DNA from: Paraspadella gotoi
Lineage: Eukaryota > Chaetognatha
Direction: 5' to 3'
Assembly (NCBI GenBank): GCA_051294375.1
Contig: CM119266.1
Coordinates: 22,325,875-22,389,874 of the forward strand
Length of the DNA: 64,000 nucleotides
Of this stretch, positions 1 to 12,545 are shown in pieces (the stretch's first letter is position 1; every line of letters starts with the position of its first letter). The translations under genes were made by a program, and so were the position numbers. The notes under the pieces were generated by a model, which saw nothing but the letters and a program-made list of their open reading frames with translations, was not told the origin of the DNA and made no database searches.

Positions 1-666
1 GGAAATAAAAAAGAAACGAGGAGAAAACCTCTACATAGAAAGCAGTTATAAAAACACCAAAGGTTTTGAAGAAGAAAATAATGTGAAAAAAACAATTGAC
101 AACGGGGCAAGGAAATATTTTATTTATTTTAAAATATATTTAAATACTATTCTACATTTTTATTTCTCATCCACCTTTTTATTTTCTTAAATTTTACAAT
201 TTTATTTTAAATTTATTTTCAGATTACTATTTTATATTTACAATCTTACTCGTTTGCGCACAGTTTTTTCTTACAAGATCCCTCGCTAATGTCATTCACT
301 TCCAATTTTCCCCCCGACTCAATTCAAAGTACACGTCATGTCCTCCTCTATCTTAGCTTATTTAATCATCTCACAGATTTCAAATCCTCTTCAGCTCTCA
401 TAATTCAAGTCTGGGTGACTAACCGCCAGAGTTAAAATTCTCCCATTCATCGGCCACTTCATTTAACGGAGAAACTCGGCCTTGAAAAAAACATTCTTTT
501 CTTCTCTCTTCATTTTTCATCTCCTATTATCCTTATTTCTTTTTCTAACAGCCTCCCTCTTTTTCGCCTCTTTCAATCTCTCTTTCTCTTTATGTTTGCT
601 CCTTTCCTCACCTTTTTCCATCCTTTCCTCCTTTTAGTTTGCGCCGCGAGTACTCCCGGAGAACTC

Positions 667-716
667 TATATAAAGTACACATGTCCATATCATGTGATCA
701 AAGGCAAATGCACGTG
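667..716 (+). promoter_or_regulatory. TATA-like box plus E-box/TCF-like cluster
   Basis: TATATAAAG lies at 667-675, followed by CATGTG (691-696), ATCAAAGG, which matches the core TCF/LEF motif (697-704), and CACGTG (711-716). The same order is kept in the copies near 15470-15520 and 22110-22270. Motif matches are seen directly; promoter activity is inference, and no gene start is recognised just downstream. Confidence 0.3.
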
Positions 717-1276
717 AAAAATAAAGATCACTGCGGCGCAACATTCTCCTACAACTGTATTCCTTCTTTCTTCCTCGTTTTCTGTCAGTTTCTGTTCTTT
801 TCTATCTTTTCTCTTTCTCTACCTCTGCTTGATCCGACTGAGTTCCTTCTCTCTCATCCATAACTAATGCTCCTTCTAAATCTTGTTTTTTTGCTCGTTT
901 TTCGTTTCTCTCAATCTTTATTTCCAGTTTCGACTCATATTTATCCCGTTACTACTATATTAATCAATTAACGACTATCTTTTTCTATTATCTTCCCTCC
1001 TAGTTATTGCAATGATCCTATTCCTTGACTACTTCCTACTTCCCTCGTCAACCACCCCTTCTATTTTCCTCCCTTCCTTCCTCCCAACTTTTCCTTTTCC
1101 CTTCCTCTTCTCATTCTTCCCAAGGTTCGTTCAGGCGCGCACGAACATAAATTAATCATGTCAATTCAAGAATCTTCCAAAAAAGAAAAAAAAAGAAAAA
1201 TCATTTTCTTTGTTTTCTCTTCGCTTCTTGCGCTCAACCAAACTCCTTCATCCTCCAACCAAATAAGCTTAAACTC

Positions 1277-1279
1277 TCT

Positions 1280-1339
<60 letters not shown>

Positions 1340-1365
1340 TCTCGCTCTCTCCTTCTCCTCTCTTC
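1277..1365. repeat. (TC)n microsatellite
   Basis: An interrupted CT/TC dinucleotide tract. Counterparts lie at the same place in the other A copies (about 16070-16160 and 22803-22900). It creates open frames on both strands that should be ignored. Confidence 0.95.
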
Positions 1366-1483
1366 TCACTTCTCCTTTCTCCTTCCCCTCAAGGGGCGGC
1401 TTGTTTCCCCCATCACAACCCCGTCTTACCGGGGGCGGACTCAAAGTGGCATTGAAAGGAGACGACTCCCCATTACCACGTCA

Positions 1484-1695
1484 GACGACGACGACGACGA
1501 CGACTACAAGAAACAACAACCAACGACGAATACAGGCGACGACGACGCGAGGCCCCCGTGCGCCCTCTGACGCGCGACGAGGGGAAATCAAAGGAGCGGA
1601 AGAGAAAAAACTGAAATCGCCGGAAGTCGGTGACGTTGATAAGCGATCGAGATGACGACGACGACGACGAACGACACGACACGACGACGACAGAT
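1484..1695. repeat. (GAC)n-rich stretch
   Basis: Runs of GAC/ACG trinucleotides at 1486-1503, 1535-1546, 1653-1670 and 1675-1690 within otherwise mixed sequence. The same pattern recurs near 16272-16490 and 23035-23240. Apparent Asp-, Arg- or Thr-rich open frames here are repeat artefacts. Confidence 0.85.
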
Positions 1696-2506
1696 GACAA
1701 GAAATAAAAATTTTAAACCAGTGGCTGACAATGTTTAGAAACAATGACGACATATCTACCGATGATGGTTAGCATAGACCCATGCTAAATATCAATGGTC
1801 AATTTCGAAAAGAGAATAACTGACTAGGGAACTATATCAATACAACGAAACGCCTGACCAATGACATGCCTACAAAAAACTCACCGACTTTAAAAAACAT
1901 CTCGCGGTTAAGTAAAAAAAAAATTTAGGAACATTAAAAAAAAAGGTTCAAAAAAGTTTTGAGCGATTTGAAAAAGTAAAGGATAATATATCTTATTCGT
2001 ATTGAAAAGAAGAGTTTGACTATAAAAGAAGATGATAGAAAATCCTAAAAAGAAAGATATAAATAATGAAAATTTAATACAAAATAAACATATTAAATAC
2101 TATAACAGAGTAGTCAAAAACACGGAAAAAAAGCGAACGTCAAATTTAAACGAATTTAAACTAAATTGAAAAATTTCCAATGACGGTCTTAAAGAATTCT
2201 TGTACTAAGTCAAATAAAAGCATATGATTAGAAGTAATTAGTTTCAACGAACGACCATTGACGAGACTACGACGACGACGATCAGCGACGACGATAGCGA
2301 CGCTGCGTCACGATCGTCAAACATAACGACACTACAATCACAATTACGAGTCCGAAAACGATGAAGATGATGGATAAAACGTTAACGGGATGACATTGTA
2401 GTCAACGAGAAAGGAGTTCTACTTCCAAAACAAACAACAACGACGACGACGACAAGTTTTCCGTCGTGATGACGCGGAATCGACGTTCATTCGGGGCAAA
2501 AACCGA

Positions 2507-2514
2507 TGACGTCA
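2507..2514. promoter_or_regulatory. Palindromic CRE-like site TGACGTCA
   Basis: A perfect TGACGTCA palindrome followed within 30 bases by further ACGTCA/ACGTTACG half-site-like sequence. It is kept at 17302-17309 and 24049-24056 in the other copies. It is a CREB/ATF consensus; function is inferred. Confidence 0.35.
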
Positions 2515-2597
2515 TACTACGTTACGTCAAGACGTTACGACGGGAGCGAAACGGAGGATAGACGAGCGTCGAACTCCCGTCGAAAGACGAGCGAGCA

Positions 2598-2631
2598 TCG
2601 TCGTCGGTCGTCGTCGTCGTCGTCGTCGTCA
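2598..2631. repeat. (GTC)n trinucleotide run
   Basis: A nearly pure GTC/CGT run. The counterpart in copy 3 is at about 24138-24170. Confidence 0.95.
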
Positions 2632-3223
2632 TAGTTATCTTCTTGTGTGACGCGCCAGTGATTCTGGGTGAGAAATTTCCGAAGGCTTCGAATTGGACCT
2701 ACATTTTATCGGAGTTAAAATGGGTCGTCGGATTCCGCTATCGTGACAAATAGATTTACTTCAATAATGTACTCGTTTCACAGGATTGTTTCGATGAAAT
2801 TGGTGGTTTAAGGCCTCTCACACTCTTACAAGATAATGACAAGCTTTCATCAAGAATCTCTCACAGTATCGTTTATTCATCCCAGTGTTCCTAGTTCCCT
2901 ATCAGTGAAGTGGTATAATATTTCAAAGAAGGTTTCAATTGTATGGAAAAGACCACTCCTTAAGTATTAATCGGAATACTATAGTTGTACTCCGCCCAGC
3001 ATCAAAATACAACTATTACAAGGAGCTGAATTTTATGAATAAGAATATAATTTTTATAAACCTCGCTCTTTCCTTGGTTAAACTTTTTGTTAATATCATC
3101 TCTTTCTGGGTGAGTTAAGATTATATTAACTTCCTTAAGATGGCAAAAGAAGAGAGAAAGACTCAGATATCACAAATTTGTGAGTCTTGAAAGAATCTCT
3201 CTCTCTCACCCGCGTCCTCCAAC

Positions 3224-3230
3224 TGACTCA
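3224..3230. promoter_or_regulatory. AP-1-like site TGACTCA
   Basis: A perfect TGACTCA (AP-1 consensus), about 320 bases upstream of the possible first exon at 3553. The counterpart is at 24760-24766. Motif only; activity is unproven. Confidence 0.25.
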
Positions 3231-3552
3231 TCAGTCTCTTGTGAAATCTTACAATCGTGAATGAAAAATAAAGATAAACTGGAAGCAGTTCCAAGATTTT
3301 TCATTCACGAACTTCGCGGCGCGATCGCGTGTGAAAGGGTTAGAGAAACTGGGATCAACGACGAGTTGTGAAAATGAAAAGGCGAAGCGACGACGACGAC
3401 GACGACGAACGAGTCACAAAGCGGAAAACTCATCTTTTATGATGAACGGGAAAATGTAGCGCGAGCGCGCCAGAGTCGGAGGGCGTAGACGGCGTGGCGG
3501 TGGCGGCAGCGGCGAAACGGGCGCGTCGTGAAAAAGAGAGTGAGATTTTGTG

Positions 3553-3597
3553 ATGGATAGTCGCGAGGCGATCGCCGGATTACGCAAGCGAGTTCAG
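3553..3597 (+). CDS. Possible first coding exon, unknown gene (copy 1)
   Basis: An ATG opens a 15-codon frame (MDSREAIAGLRKRVQ) that runs into CAG|GTACCG, an acceptable splice donor, in phase 0. The 45 bases are identical in the A copy at 25087-25131, where the donor reads CAG|GTAGCG, although nearby copies differ by many indels. Upstream sequence is GC-richer with GCG/GGC repeats, as in a 5' leader, and an AP-1-like site lies about 320 bases before it. I do not recognise the peptide and cannot locate the next exon. It could be a chance open frame. Confidence 0.25.
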
Positions 3598-3772
3598 GTA
3601 CCGAGTGAGAAAGTGAGCGAGTGAGAGAGAGAGAGAATGAATGAAAGAGTAAAGGTAAAATATGGTTTTTGTTCACCTCTTTCAGAACAACCTTCACTTT
3701 AAATTTTCAACATCTATTTTGAATTTTAATTTCATTATGCGTTCTACTTTTTCTTCTAGCTCTCTCTGTTCT

Positions 3773-3776
<4 letters not shown>

Positions 3777-3829
<53 letters not shown>
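3777..3829. repeat. (TC)n microsatellite
   Basis: A nearly pure TC tract of about 53 bases. The corresponding tract near 25312-25390 is interrupted by G, indicating repeat turnover between the A copies. Confidence 0.95.
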
Positions 3830-3834
<5 letters not shown>

Positions 3835-3916
3835 TCTCTGACTCTTCTTATTTCTTGTCTTTCTCACTCAAAGATAACCCATCATCATAGCCAATCGATG
3901 CGAAAATATGGAGACA

Positions 3917-3995
3917 TAGACGGCTGCGGCGGCGGCGGCGCGTCAGCGCGGCGGCGCGGCGGCGTCAGCGGCGGCGGCGGCGGCGTCAGCGGCTG
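3917..3995. repeat. GGC/GTCAGC-rich patch
   Basis: A G+C-rich run of GGC triplets with GTCAGC interruptions. In copy 3 (25483-25615) the patch is broken by a 25-N gap with repeated sequence on either side, suggesting that length was unresolved there. Confidence 0.85.
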
Positions 3996-4456
3996 GGGTG
4001 GACTCAAGGTCGTCGCCTGAAAGAGGGCGTGGTCTAGAGGTGTCTCTTTGGGGAGAGGAGCAGTTATGAGAAAGAGAGAAAGGAGAGAAGTAGATGTAGA
4101 AAAGAAAAAAAAGAAAAAAAAGGTTTTTCTCTCGATAGAAAGTCGCGCCCATCTGTTCCTTTGCTTCATCGCCTTCATCCAATGCCATCACTTCAGCGAT
4201 AATTTTTTTGCCATCTTTCTCATCTGCCACTGCTCGAAAACAATTGGCACTCCCAGGCCCGTGTAGTATAACATTTCATATTCATTTTTTATTATTGGAA
4301 ATATTTTGATAATTCCCATTTGATGTGCTTCATCGTCACTTCAAACTCTGAGAAAAGAAGAGGCATTCGTGAGAGGGGTGTCTCATTCGCCGGTTTCCTC
4401 CCAAAGGGAAGTGGCATTCACAAGGGGGAGTGGCGTTCCCGCTCCCGTGGGACGTC

Positions 4457-4466
4457 GTCACGTGAC
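4457..4466. promoter_or_regulatory. Palindromic E-box GTCACGTGAC
   Basis: A perfect ten-base palindrome containing CACGTG, the bHLH-ZIP (USF/Max-type) consensus. It is also found at 26112-26121 in copy 3. Motif only. Confidence 0.3.
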
Positions 4467-4569
4467 CGTTCAACGCGACGTCGCGACTCAAAGCGTTTGA
4501 TTAATTCTTTTCATTCTCCCGTCGTCGTCGTCGTCGTCGTTCATTTCTAATCCATCGGACAAAGGAATA

Positions 4570-4594
4570 NNNNNNNNNNNNNNNNNNNNNNNNN
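4570..4594. other. Assembly gap, exactly 25 N
   Basis: A fixed-length run of 25 undetermined bases, one of five such runs in the window. A constant length points to a software-inserted placeholder rather than a measured gap. Confidence 0.99.
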
Positions 4595-4796
4595 CTAAAT
4601 ACGGACGACATGATTATATTCACATTCGAGGAACATCCGGGGGATTTCGAAGCAACATCCTTGGGGGCGGGTTGGTGCGGGGGGATTTTGGCGTGGGCGG
4701 TCAGAGGCACGACGAGGACGTTAGCGGCGGGGGGGGGAGGGGGGAGGATGGGGAGGAGGGTAGAGTAAGGGCGGAGTCAATAGAGCTTGAGTGAAA

Positions 4797-5090
4797 GGGG
4801 ATGGGAAAGGAGATGGGAGAGAGATGGAAGAAGATATGGGGAGGAGATGGGAGGGAGATGGTAGAAAAGATGGGAGAGGAGTATGGGAGAGGAAATGGGA
4901 GAGGAGATGAGATAGGAGATGGGAGAGGAGATGGGAGAGAGATGAGATAGAAGATGGGAGAGGAGATGAAAGAAGAGATGGGATAGGAGATAGGAGAGAA
5001 GGTGGGAGAGAGGAGATGGGAGACGAGATGGTAAAGGAGATGGGAGAGAAGATGGAGAGGAGATGGGATAAGAGATTGGAGAGGTGAGGG
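4797..5090. repeat. Minisatellite, [16 protein letters not shown] units
   Basis: About 290 bases of degenerate tandem units of roughly 10-13 bases built on GAGATGGGAGAG, almost wholly purine plus T on this strand. Not seen elsewhere in the window. Confidence 0.85.
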
Positions 5091-5127
5091 GGCAGAGGAA
5101 AAGGGGCGAAGGAATCTTGTCACAGAA

Positions 5128-5156
5128 CAGATGACCATCCGTCGTCTTCTGCGTTG

Positions 5157-5231
<75 letters not shown>

Positions 5232-5242
5232 AAAAAAGAGAA

Positions 5243-5277
<35 letters not shown>

Positions 5278-5296
5278 AGAGAACAGATGACCATCC
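5128..5296. repeat. (GA)n tract flanked by a short direct repeat
   Basis: A (GA)n microsatellite occupies about 5161-5282. The sequence ACAGATGACCATCC occurs just before it (about 5126-5139) and just after it (about 5283-5296), so the tract sits between direct repeats. Slippage or local duplication would explain this. Confidence 0.8.
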
Positions 5297-5621
5297 ATTT
5301 TCTTGAGACAGGCGCCACTGGAGGAAACTAGAGTAAATCAAGTTCTGAATGGACAAAAGAACTATTTCTTTTATATTCGAATTTATGAAAGAGAGAAAAA
5401 AGAAGAAAAAAAACCAAAGATTAGTTGTAAAAAATTTTATAAATAAGTAAAAAGTAAAAATAAATTACGAAATGGTAAAAATGTTCTATTTTTTGTTTAT
5501 TATAAAAAAAAAAGGATACTTTACATAAAAATAAAAAGAAGAATAAAATATAAACACTATTGTCTAATAAAACCCTTACTTTCTTATGCTTATTTTTTCT
5601 AATCCCTCCCATGACGACTTC

Positions 5622-5647
5622 ACCCCTCTCTCTCGCTCTCTCTCTCG

Positions 5648-5709
<62 letters not shown>
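5622..5709. repeat. (TC)n microsatellite
   Basis: A nearly pure TC tract with a few CG interruptions at its start. Confidence 0.95.
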
Positions 5710-5711
<2 letters not shown>

Positions 5712-6875
5712 CCCCGCTTTTCTCTAATCCACATGAATATCGTATGAGGCGAGATCGCGCCAACGTCCAACGCCCACAGCCACTCGAGGGGGGGGGAGTG
5801 GTTAGAGAAAGAAAGGAGGGAGGGAGGATTTCGATGAGGAGTGGAAAGAGAAGAATATATGAAATTAGTACAATCAAGATAAAAATTATCCACTCATTTA
5901 ATAATAAACTATCTCGCCCTGACTTTGGACAGGCTTTTGTGCTTTAAAGGCATTCATCTTACGAGATAACGATATTGCAGGTCCCTGCAAATGAGGGAGA
6001 TCGGAACGAAAAAAAAACAATTGGGCGGTGGAGAGAAGAATTGCGAGAGGTCAAATGAAGTACTCGCGTCGTTCGATAATAAAACGAATACGATAGCGGT
6101 ATTAAATTACAGTTTACGTTGTTAATTTTCGATATGATATGAAGTGTAAACTGATAATGAAAAAAATAGACAAAGGAAACATCGCGATGAACAGGATTTC
6201 GTCGCAGACGAGGGAAAGCGATAATTGAACGGGGGGGGGAGAGGGGACGGAGGGGTGTAGGAAGAGTGGGAGACAGTGTGGAAATTAAATACAAACCGGT
6301 GTGAATAACGGAATGCACAACCTTACCTGCCGGCGGCGAGACGAAAACGCAATTTTAAATTCATAGCGTGATACAGGGAAAAATGGGTGAGGAATATAAT
6401 TTGCTATTAATTATTTAATTAATTTTTTTTTTTGTTAATATTGAGACTCACCATCGTCTTCTTCATTCTTCGACTCTGGGTCAACTTCCCGCACGTGAAG
6501 CAAAATTAGCGTCGGTCGGGAGTCGAAAAAAATCGTAACGAGAATTTTTACAAAACGCATTTACATTTTGCAATCGGCATGGAAATGGAATGGAATAGAA
6601 ATTTAGAGTTTTCTTTTTTAATTGTTCGAGATTTATAGAACTCTCCCTATCAACACTTAACAATTTTAAAAAAATGATTCATTGAAATGCATTAGTTAGA
6701 TTTCGATAAAAAATAATTTAAATATGAAATTGGTACAACCAATATAAAGATAAAGTAATTGCATGAATAGTATTCAGATGCAAAACTCTCTATAATAATT
6801 TTATAAGCTTGTATTGCTTATTGTGTTCCCAATCGATCGAGCTCACTTATTGTCCACATTCTCCTAATAATGATT

Positions 6876-6917
6876 TCCTCCTCCTCCTCCTCCTCCTCCT
6901 CCTCCCTCCTCCTCCCT
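6876..6917. repeat. (TCC)n trinucleotide run
   Basis: A TCC repeat of about 14 units with one interruption. Confidence 0.95.
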
Positions 6918-8656
6918 TAACATCCTGATGAGCTTTTATCGTCGCAATACAAAGTTGAAGGTGGTCCCGCCTGCTGGCATCGATTCAGTTAAGTCCCAGG
7001 AATAAGTTAAATTCCTTTCCTAGTGTAAAGCAACTATCCCATTTCCGGGATTCGAAAAAAGAGCTTCATAGAGTTAACTAAATTCTTAGGGCATATATGA
7101 CCCAATGCCCAATGGTTCCTCAACTCAGTCTCCTTAACCTTGATCATCCTCACCCAAAGCCTCCGTCCACTCACCCACAACCCACCTTCTTTGTCAGACC
7201 CTTGACCCACAAAGATCAACGAATTCTCATCCTTGAGATTTTTTTTTTTATGGAAAATTCCATGTGATTTTCTTTTCTTTCTTTTTATTTTTATTTTTCT
7301 CCTTTTTTTTCCATCGTCAGCAGGGATGAAATTCTAAAGCGGCCGACGATTGTCGGTCTCCCACGCCCGACCATCGATTGGATCGCCCACGCCCTCCTCA
7401 AGCCTGGCTCTGCCCACGCGGGAGGCGACGGGACAGGACATCGCCTAGCAAAAACAAAACCAAACAAAACAAACAAAATAACCAGAAAACAAGAAGAGAA
7501 AAAATCAAAATAAAAAGGATAAACAATCAAGATAACTTAACAAAAATAAATTTAAAACAAACAAACAAAAAAAAAACAAGAAAAAAAAATATAAACAAAA
7601 CCAATCGCGGTCGAAACTCTCAAAGCCACCCACGTCTCGTTGTAAAAGTTCCCCTTCCGTTTTCTATCCTTTCCCTTCCCATCATTTCATTCCGCCCCCC
7701 ATCGAACCCCTCCTATCCTTAGTCATATTCAACCCTCACCACCTCTACCACCCCACCACCCTAGCCCCCCCCTAACGCCGCTAGATCTCGGACCGCTTCA
7801 CCGATTCGCCAAATAAAAACGATTTCGCCATGAACTTCCTACGAAAACCAATTTTTTTTTGCGCCTCATGTTTTTATTCGTTGTGTATTTCGGTCTGCTC
7901 TCTATTTTTCCTTATTCTCTTTTTTTTTTTTTTTGCTTTAAAAATTCTGACCATATTGGGCGTTTGGGTGTTTTCGTGGGCCAAACAAACCAACGACCAG
8001 CGCAGAGGAATTCGACGACGACGATGGCCAACGATCGAGGCACCTTGGACGACGTCGGACGACGACGACGACGAAGAACGTCGACGACTTATTCTGCCCC
8101 CAAAACAGATTTTATCTCCAATTTTTTTTACCAGATTTAATCTTTTGATTATTCCATTATACATCCGTCTTGTTATATATTTTCGCATTCAACATTTTTT
8201 TTTTCCACGTTCTCACATAACCACCTTTCCACGACGCCATTCCATATAATTCTCCATATCTTAAACACAACCCTCTCTTCACCACTCTCCTAACATATCT
8301 CACCCCGACTCTATAACGCCTTCCGACCCGCCCATCCCGCCCTTCCCGCCCTTTCGACCTCCTTAACGTCTTCAACGTAAAACAAAAAAAGGTAAACAAT
8401 CCCGAGGCCAACCGATATATTTTTTTCCTCGCGTTTTTTTTTATATTTTTTTTTTGCATAAATCGGGTGCATCGTAAAAAAACCCAAACTCCTCCTCCTT
8501 CTCTTCCTTCCTCCTCCTCCCATTTTAGAGCTAAACCCTGTTTTGAGATTTATGATTCGGACTACCTTCCAACTGGTCGGATGATATCATGACTGATGAA
8601 TTCACCCTCCTCATTTTGGTATTAAATACACTCCTCTACTTTATGAAGAGGTTAGT

Positions 8657-11229
8657 CAGAGCAGTCTATTCGACCACTTTTCGACTTCGCAAACGCGTCG
8701 AAAAAGTCGCAGACGACTGATTTAAGTGTGGTCGAAAGGTCCGAATTGACTCATTATCAAGTCGAATGCGAACGGGAGGCAGCATGAATTCATTAAACGG
8801 CTCTAATTTCGACGATCAATTAGTTCATTGTAGTGAATTCAAGTTTATAAATAGAGGTAGCCGCACTCAATGGCGGTGAGTCAAACGAAACATTAATAGA
8901 GAATACTTTCCAATGGACAAAAAATTCTAATATGGTCGTATACCTAAGTAATTATTTTTTTTAAATATTTATTTATAGAAATAGGAAGGCCAGAAATTTT
9001 TAGAGTTATTAAATTTTAAGACCAGATTCAAATAGCTCATAAAAAAGTTGTTAAACTACACAAAAAGGTATAATTCTTTTTTTAAATATTTTTTACGATA
9101 AGATGTATCAAAAATAGGAAAACCATAAAAATCATTCATTCATCTTTTGATGATTTATCAGTTTTTTTATATATTTTCATTGTAATTATATTTCTTGTTT
9201 TTACTTTTTGTGCTCTATCAGATTCATAATCAAAAAATTTTAAGATTTAAAAAAAAAATTTTGCTCATATAATAATATAATATTTCTAATTAGGCTAGTA
9301 CCCTCAGAAAGAAAGCATTTTGCACAAAAAAAATAACATAAAAAACAAAATAACAGAAAGTGAATTCAATGTTTATGAATTCAATAAAAACAAATTTTCC
9401 CTTTATTAATGATTTCAATATTGAATAACAGAAAGTGAAATTCAATGTTATAAATGAATTTCAATAAAACAAAATCCTTTGGTTTTTCTTCTTGTCCGCC
9501 ATCCACTATCATTTTCGTCATCTAATTTTCAAAATGCCATTGTTTTTAAAAAAAACCTTATATGTGCTGCATTTACTTTAATCCAATGCTTTTAAAAATA
9601 CTTTAATATAAAACTGGCAAATAAAAACGTGAATAAAATCAATGCAGAATTAAAATCAATTCACAAAAATTATGTGAAATCAAGTTATATAAAAATTTCT
9701 TAAAAATCAAATTTGCGAAGAAAAAACCGGAAAAAAATATGCATTGCTATATCGGCAATTAAAAACAAAATATTGGGTTTGCCGAGTAACACAAACTACC
9801 AAAAAAAAATTTAAAAAAATCATGGAAATTAATTAATGATGTGAATTCAGCTCAAATGAAATTCATTTATCATGAATGTTTGTAGCAACAGAAGACTTAG
9901 AAGTATTTTTTTTTTAACACGCATTTGAAGAGCTTAAGTGTCTCTTTAAAATTACAATTCTGTGCAAAAGCTCTTACAGCAATTATGGCACAACTATTAT
10001 GGATTTGTTTAACCGCAACCTTTTTCCCTAAAAATTAGAATCAATAGTCATACTAATGTCTTCTGAGATTGTTTCGTCAGAACAAGGAAAACAAACAAAT
10101 TTCGTTTCTTCCCCATGTAATTTTTGAAAAAACCAACCACGAGCCATCCAAGTGAACTCGGCATTAAAAACAAGAATGAATGCAGTCTTTTGTTGCATTT
10201 ATAATATTTTTTAATGCTACAATGATTAACGACCTGAAAATTCTCATTAATATCCAATATTATTTGGACAAAGTTCTAGAATTCCAATGCGTGTGTGTGA
10301 AGTTTCCAATTCCAATTTAAATTTTTATCAACGTTTTGAAGAACATTTAAAAACCAGTTCCAAACACACTATTGACAAATCCTTTCATTTTGTTATGTTA
10401 GAGCTTAAGGCTGGGAGCAACGGTTAACCATTATTGTTACGTTCGTCATGATCCCGGGTTCAACTTCCAGATAAAAAAATATATTTTTTAAATTTTTCGA
10501 ATTTTTTTTATTTTATCCTCTCGTTTTAATTTATCAAATATATTTATATAAAGCGATTGTCTTTGTTTGATTTAATTGTTTTTTAAAAAAATTTCCAAAA
10601 ACTGGTCTCGTAGTATGAAATTTAAGAATGAATCTGCAAAAAGTGAATTCATTCTTTTAAAACCGCTTTGTTAGCTACATGTCACTCTTAAAGAGCAAGG
10701 AAACTTTCAGTCTCATATTCGTAGTTCCCATTGTTATTTACTGCAATGGGATGAATTTCATTTATAAATTCAACTAAATAATTTCGTCTCTAACGGATCT
10801 CATCAACTGAATTTCATAAATGAATCTGAGAATGTGAATTCATTACAATGAAACTGACAAAAGAACTTCATCGAATCAAAGTAATGACTGTTAACCATAT
10901 GCCAAGAGTTGTTTCTTTTATATTTCTATCCTCCGTTTTATTTTTTAGTGTAATAATTCATTTCATTGATTCACCGTATAGAATTGTCTCATATCTTTTT
11001 GTTGCTTGAAGATAATTGCGCTTAGATCTTTCTTCACGTTAATGAATTTCATAATTAGGAGGAGTAAGTGGAGGAGTTAGAGGAGGATGAGAAGTAGATG
11101 CCCAATAATAACAGGGAGTGCAATTTAATAGAAGATGAGGAGCATGAATACATAAAATCATGAAATCATGATTTCATTGTACCGTTTGAGGTTAGTCGAA
11201 TCATAGATCGAATAAGGGCTTCTACTCTG
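8657..11229. mobile_element. Transposon-like insertion, hAT-like ends (tentative)
   Basis: About 2.6 kb present here but absent at the matching place in the other unit B copy (about 18100), where CTCTACTTTTGAAGG is uninterrupted. The left end reads CAGAGCAG (8657-8664) and the right end CTACTCTG (11222-11229), the reverse complement of CAGAGTAG. Beginning with CAGAG fits hAT terminal repeats. Both flanks resemble TTATTGAAG, a possible target duplication, but indel noise prevents an exact call. The inside is AT-rich with local repeats (9350-9475), and no transposase is readable. Confidence 0.4.
10405..10475 (+). repeat. tRNA-like fragment, possible SINE head
   Basis: GGTTAAC, then ATCCCGGGTTCAACTTCC, resembles the D-arm and the B box (GGTTCRANNC) of a tRNA gene, followed by an A/T-rich tail. 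It does not fold as a complete tRNA by eye. A degenerate tRNA-derived SINE is the likeliest reading. Confidence 0.25.
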
Positions 11230-12357
11230 AATAGCTTATTGAAGGCATTCTTTCTTCCTCCTCCTCCTACTCCCCTGCCTACTCCTCCTCACTATTATTG
11301 AATTCATCGAGCGGTATTTCAACAAATAAACTACTCATTTACTGCAGATAAAAGCTAGAGAGCTTTCTTGGTGAATCCATAGATGTATTCAGGTTTCAGT
11401 GAGAGAAAAGAAAAGCATTCTGATCTCCGTATCGCAGTGAAAACATCGTCCAAAGCCTCTCGCTACCCAACTGATAAGTCTTCAGTGAGCAATAGTAAAC
11501 ATTCTCATTTCACAATGGAATTCATTTCTCACAAATAATCATATTCGAAATCATGATTTGCATAAAAATTTCATAAAACATCGAATTGGAATCATTGCAA
11601 GGCTTAAAGTTTGATGGCAAATTAAATGGGTCATCGGTATGATTATCTCGTCACGATGGAATCCAAACACTGTATCTCATTGATAGGAGTAAAATATTTC
11701 TTCTGTACTCTTGAGTATAAAATACTTTCCGTATTACTTGTTACAGTTATCTGGTTAGATTTGAAAAGGATTTATTCCGTCTCAATGATTCAAACTTCAA
11801 AATCAATGTAGAACACATTGATTCCTCTTAGTCTCTAGGCTTTGAGTGTCAACTGAAAATAATAAATAAAATAAATAAAAAAATAAAATAAATTATTATT
11901 AATTTAGTTGTTTTCATTTAAGTTAGTTTAAAATTGTAAACATTTTTTATTGGGGTTTGAAAAAGGGGTATTTTTTTCTCTTTTTGGACGAATTCATAAT
12001 GCCATATCTTGGCCTTGGATTATCTAATTTAACAAAAAATTTTATATGATTTAGCCAAATCCTTTCTTAACCTTTGTTCTAACCTACTTTCTATAACTAA
12101 TAAAAAAATTGAAATTTGATAAAGTATTAATAAAATACTTTGTTTATAAAAGTAATATCTTAAAAAATTAATATCTCAATTTTGAAAATAAAGTTTAAAA
12201 TTTTCCAAAAATAAGCTATATACATTGTTAATTGTTATGCACTTGAAAACAAATAAAAAAATACTTACCTAGTAAGGAGATATTAGTAAGTAGAAAAATC
12301 TTTAAATCCCACAATATTGACAAGTATTCAGTGAATAGTGAGTTGAAAAAAATATGT

Positions 12358-12545
12358 ATTCTTTGGTGAATACTTTAGTGTGTGAATCTCATGAAGTAGA
12401 AATTTATGAGAATGAATTCATTTCATTTAGTTTAATGTGGACCATTTTTTAAAAGTTTTGTATTATTAAGTAGTATTATTCTTTTTGAAATACTTAGGCT
12501 GTGTGAATTCATGCAGTAGAAATTTATAAGAAAAAACTTCATATG
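12358..12545. repeat. Pair of about 55-base direct repeats
   Basis: TATTCTTTGGTGAATACTTT... near 12358 and ATTCTTTTTGAAATACTTAG... near 12478 share the same series TGTGTGAATTCATG...AGAAATTTAT. The cleaner equivalents lie at about 19108 and 19222 in unit B copy 2. Confidence 0.65.

Larger units (their letters stand above)
1..4569. repeat. Unit A, copy 1 (non-coding duplicated block)
   Basis: This block recurs at 14802-17373 and 21506-26203. Landmarks in the same order are an AT-rich start, a TATA-like stretch, a (TC)n tract, (GAC)n runs, a TGACGTCA site, a (GTC)n run, a short possible exon (3553-3597), a second (TC)n, a GCC/GGC-rich patch and a GTCACGTGAC site. Copies differ by frequent one-base indels in some parts, but about 2640-3760 versus 24170-25290 is nearly identical. 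No long credible reading frame is present; the open frames come from simple repeats. It could be a true tandem duplication or an assembly duplication; the sequence alone does not decide. Confidence 0.8.
4595..7914. other. Unique non-coding spacer, repeat-rich
   Basis: No credible exon was found. It contains a G-rich patch (4640-4760), a GATGGGAGAG minisatellite, a GA tract, a TC tract, AT-rich sequence (5340-5580 and 6400-6830), a TCC run, an A/C-rich stretch (7440-7600) and pyrimidine-rich sequence. Long frames come from these repeats. Confidence 0.6.

Noticed and set aside
4701-5318. A 205-codon Ser/Leu/Pro-rich minus-strand frame
   Set aside because: It is composed of the minisatellite and (GA)n tract; no start context or domain.
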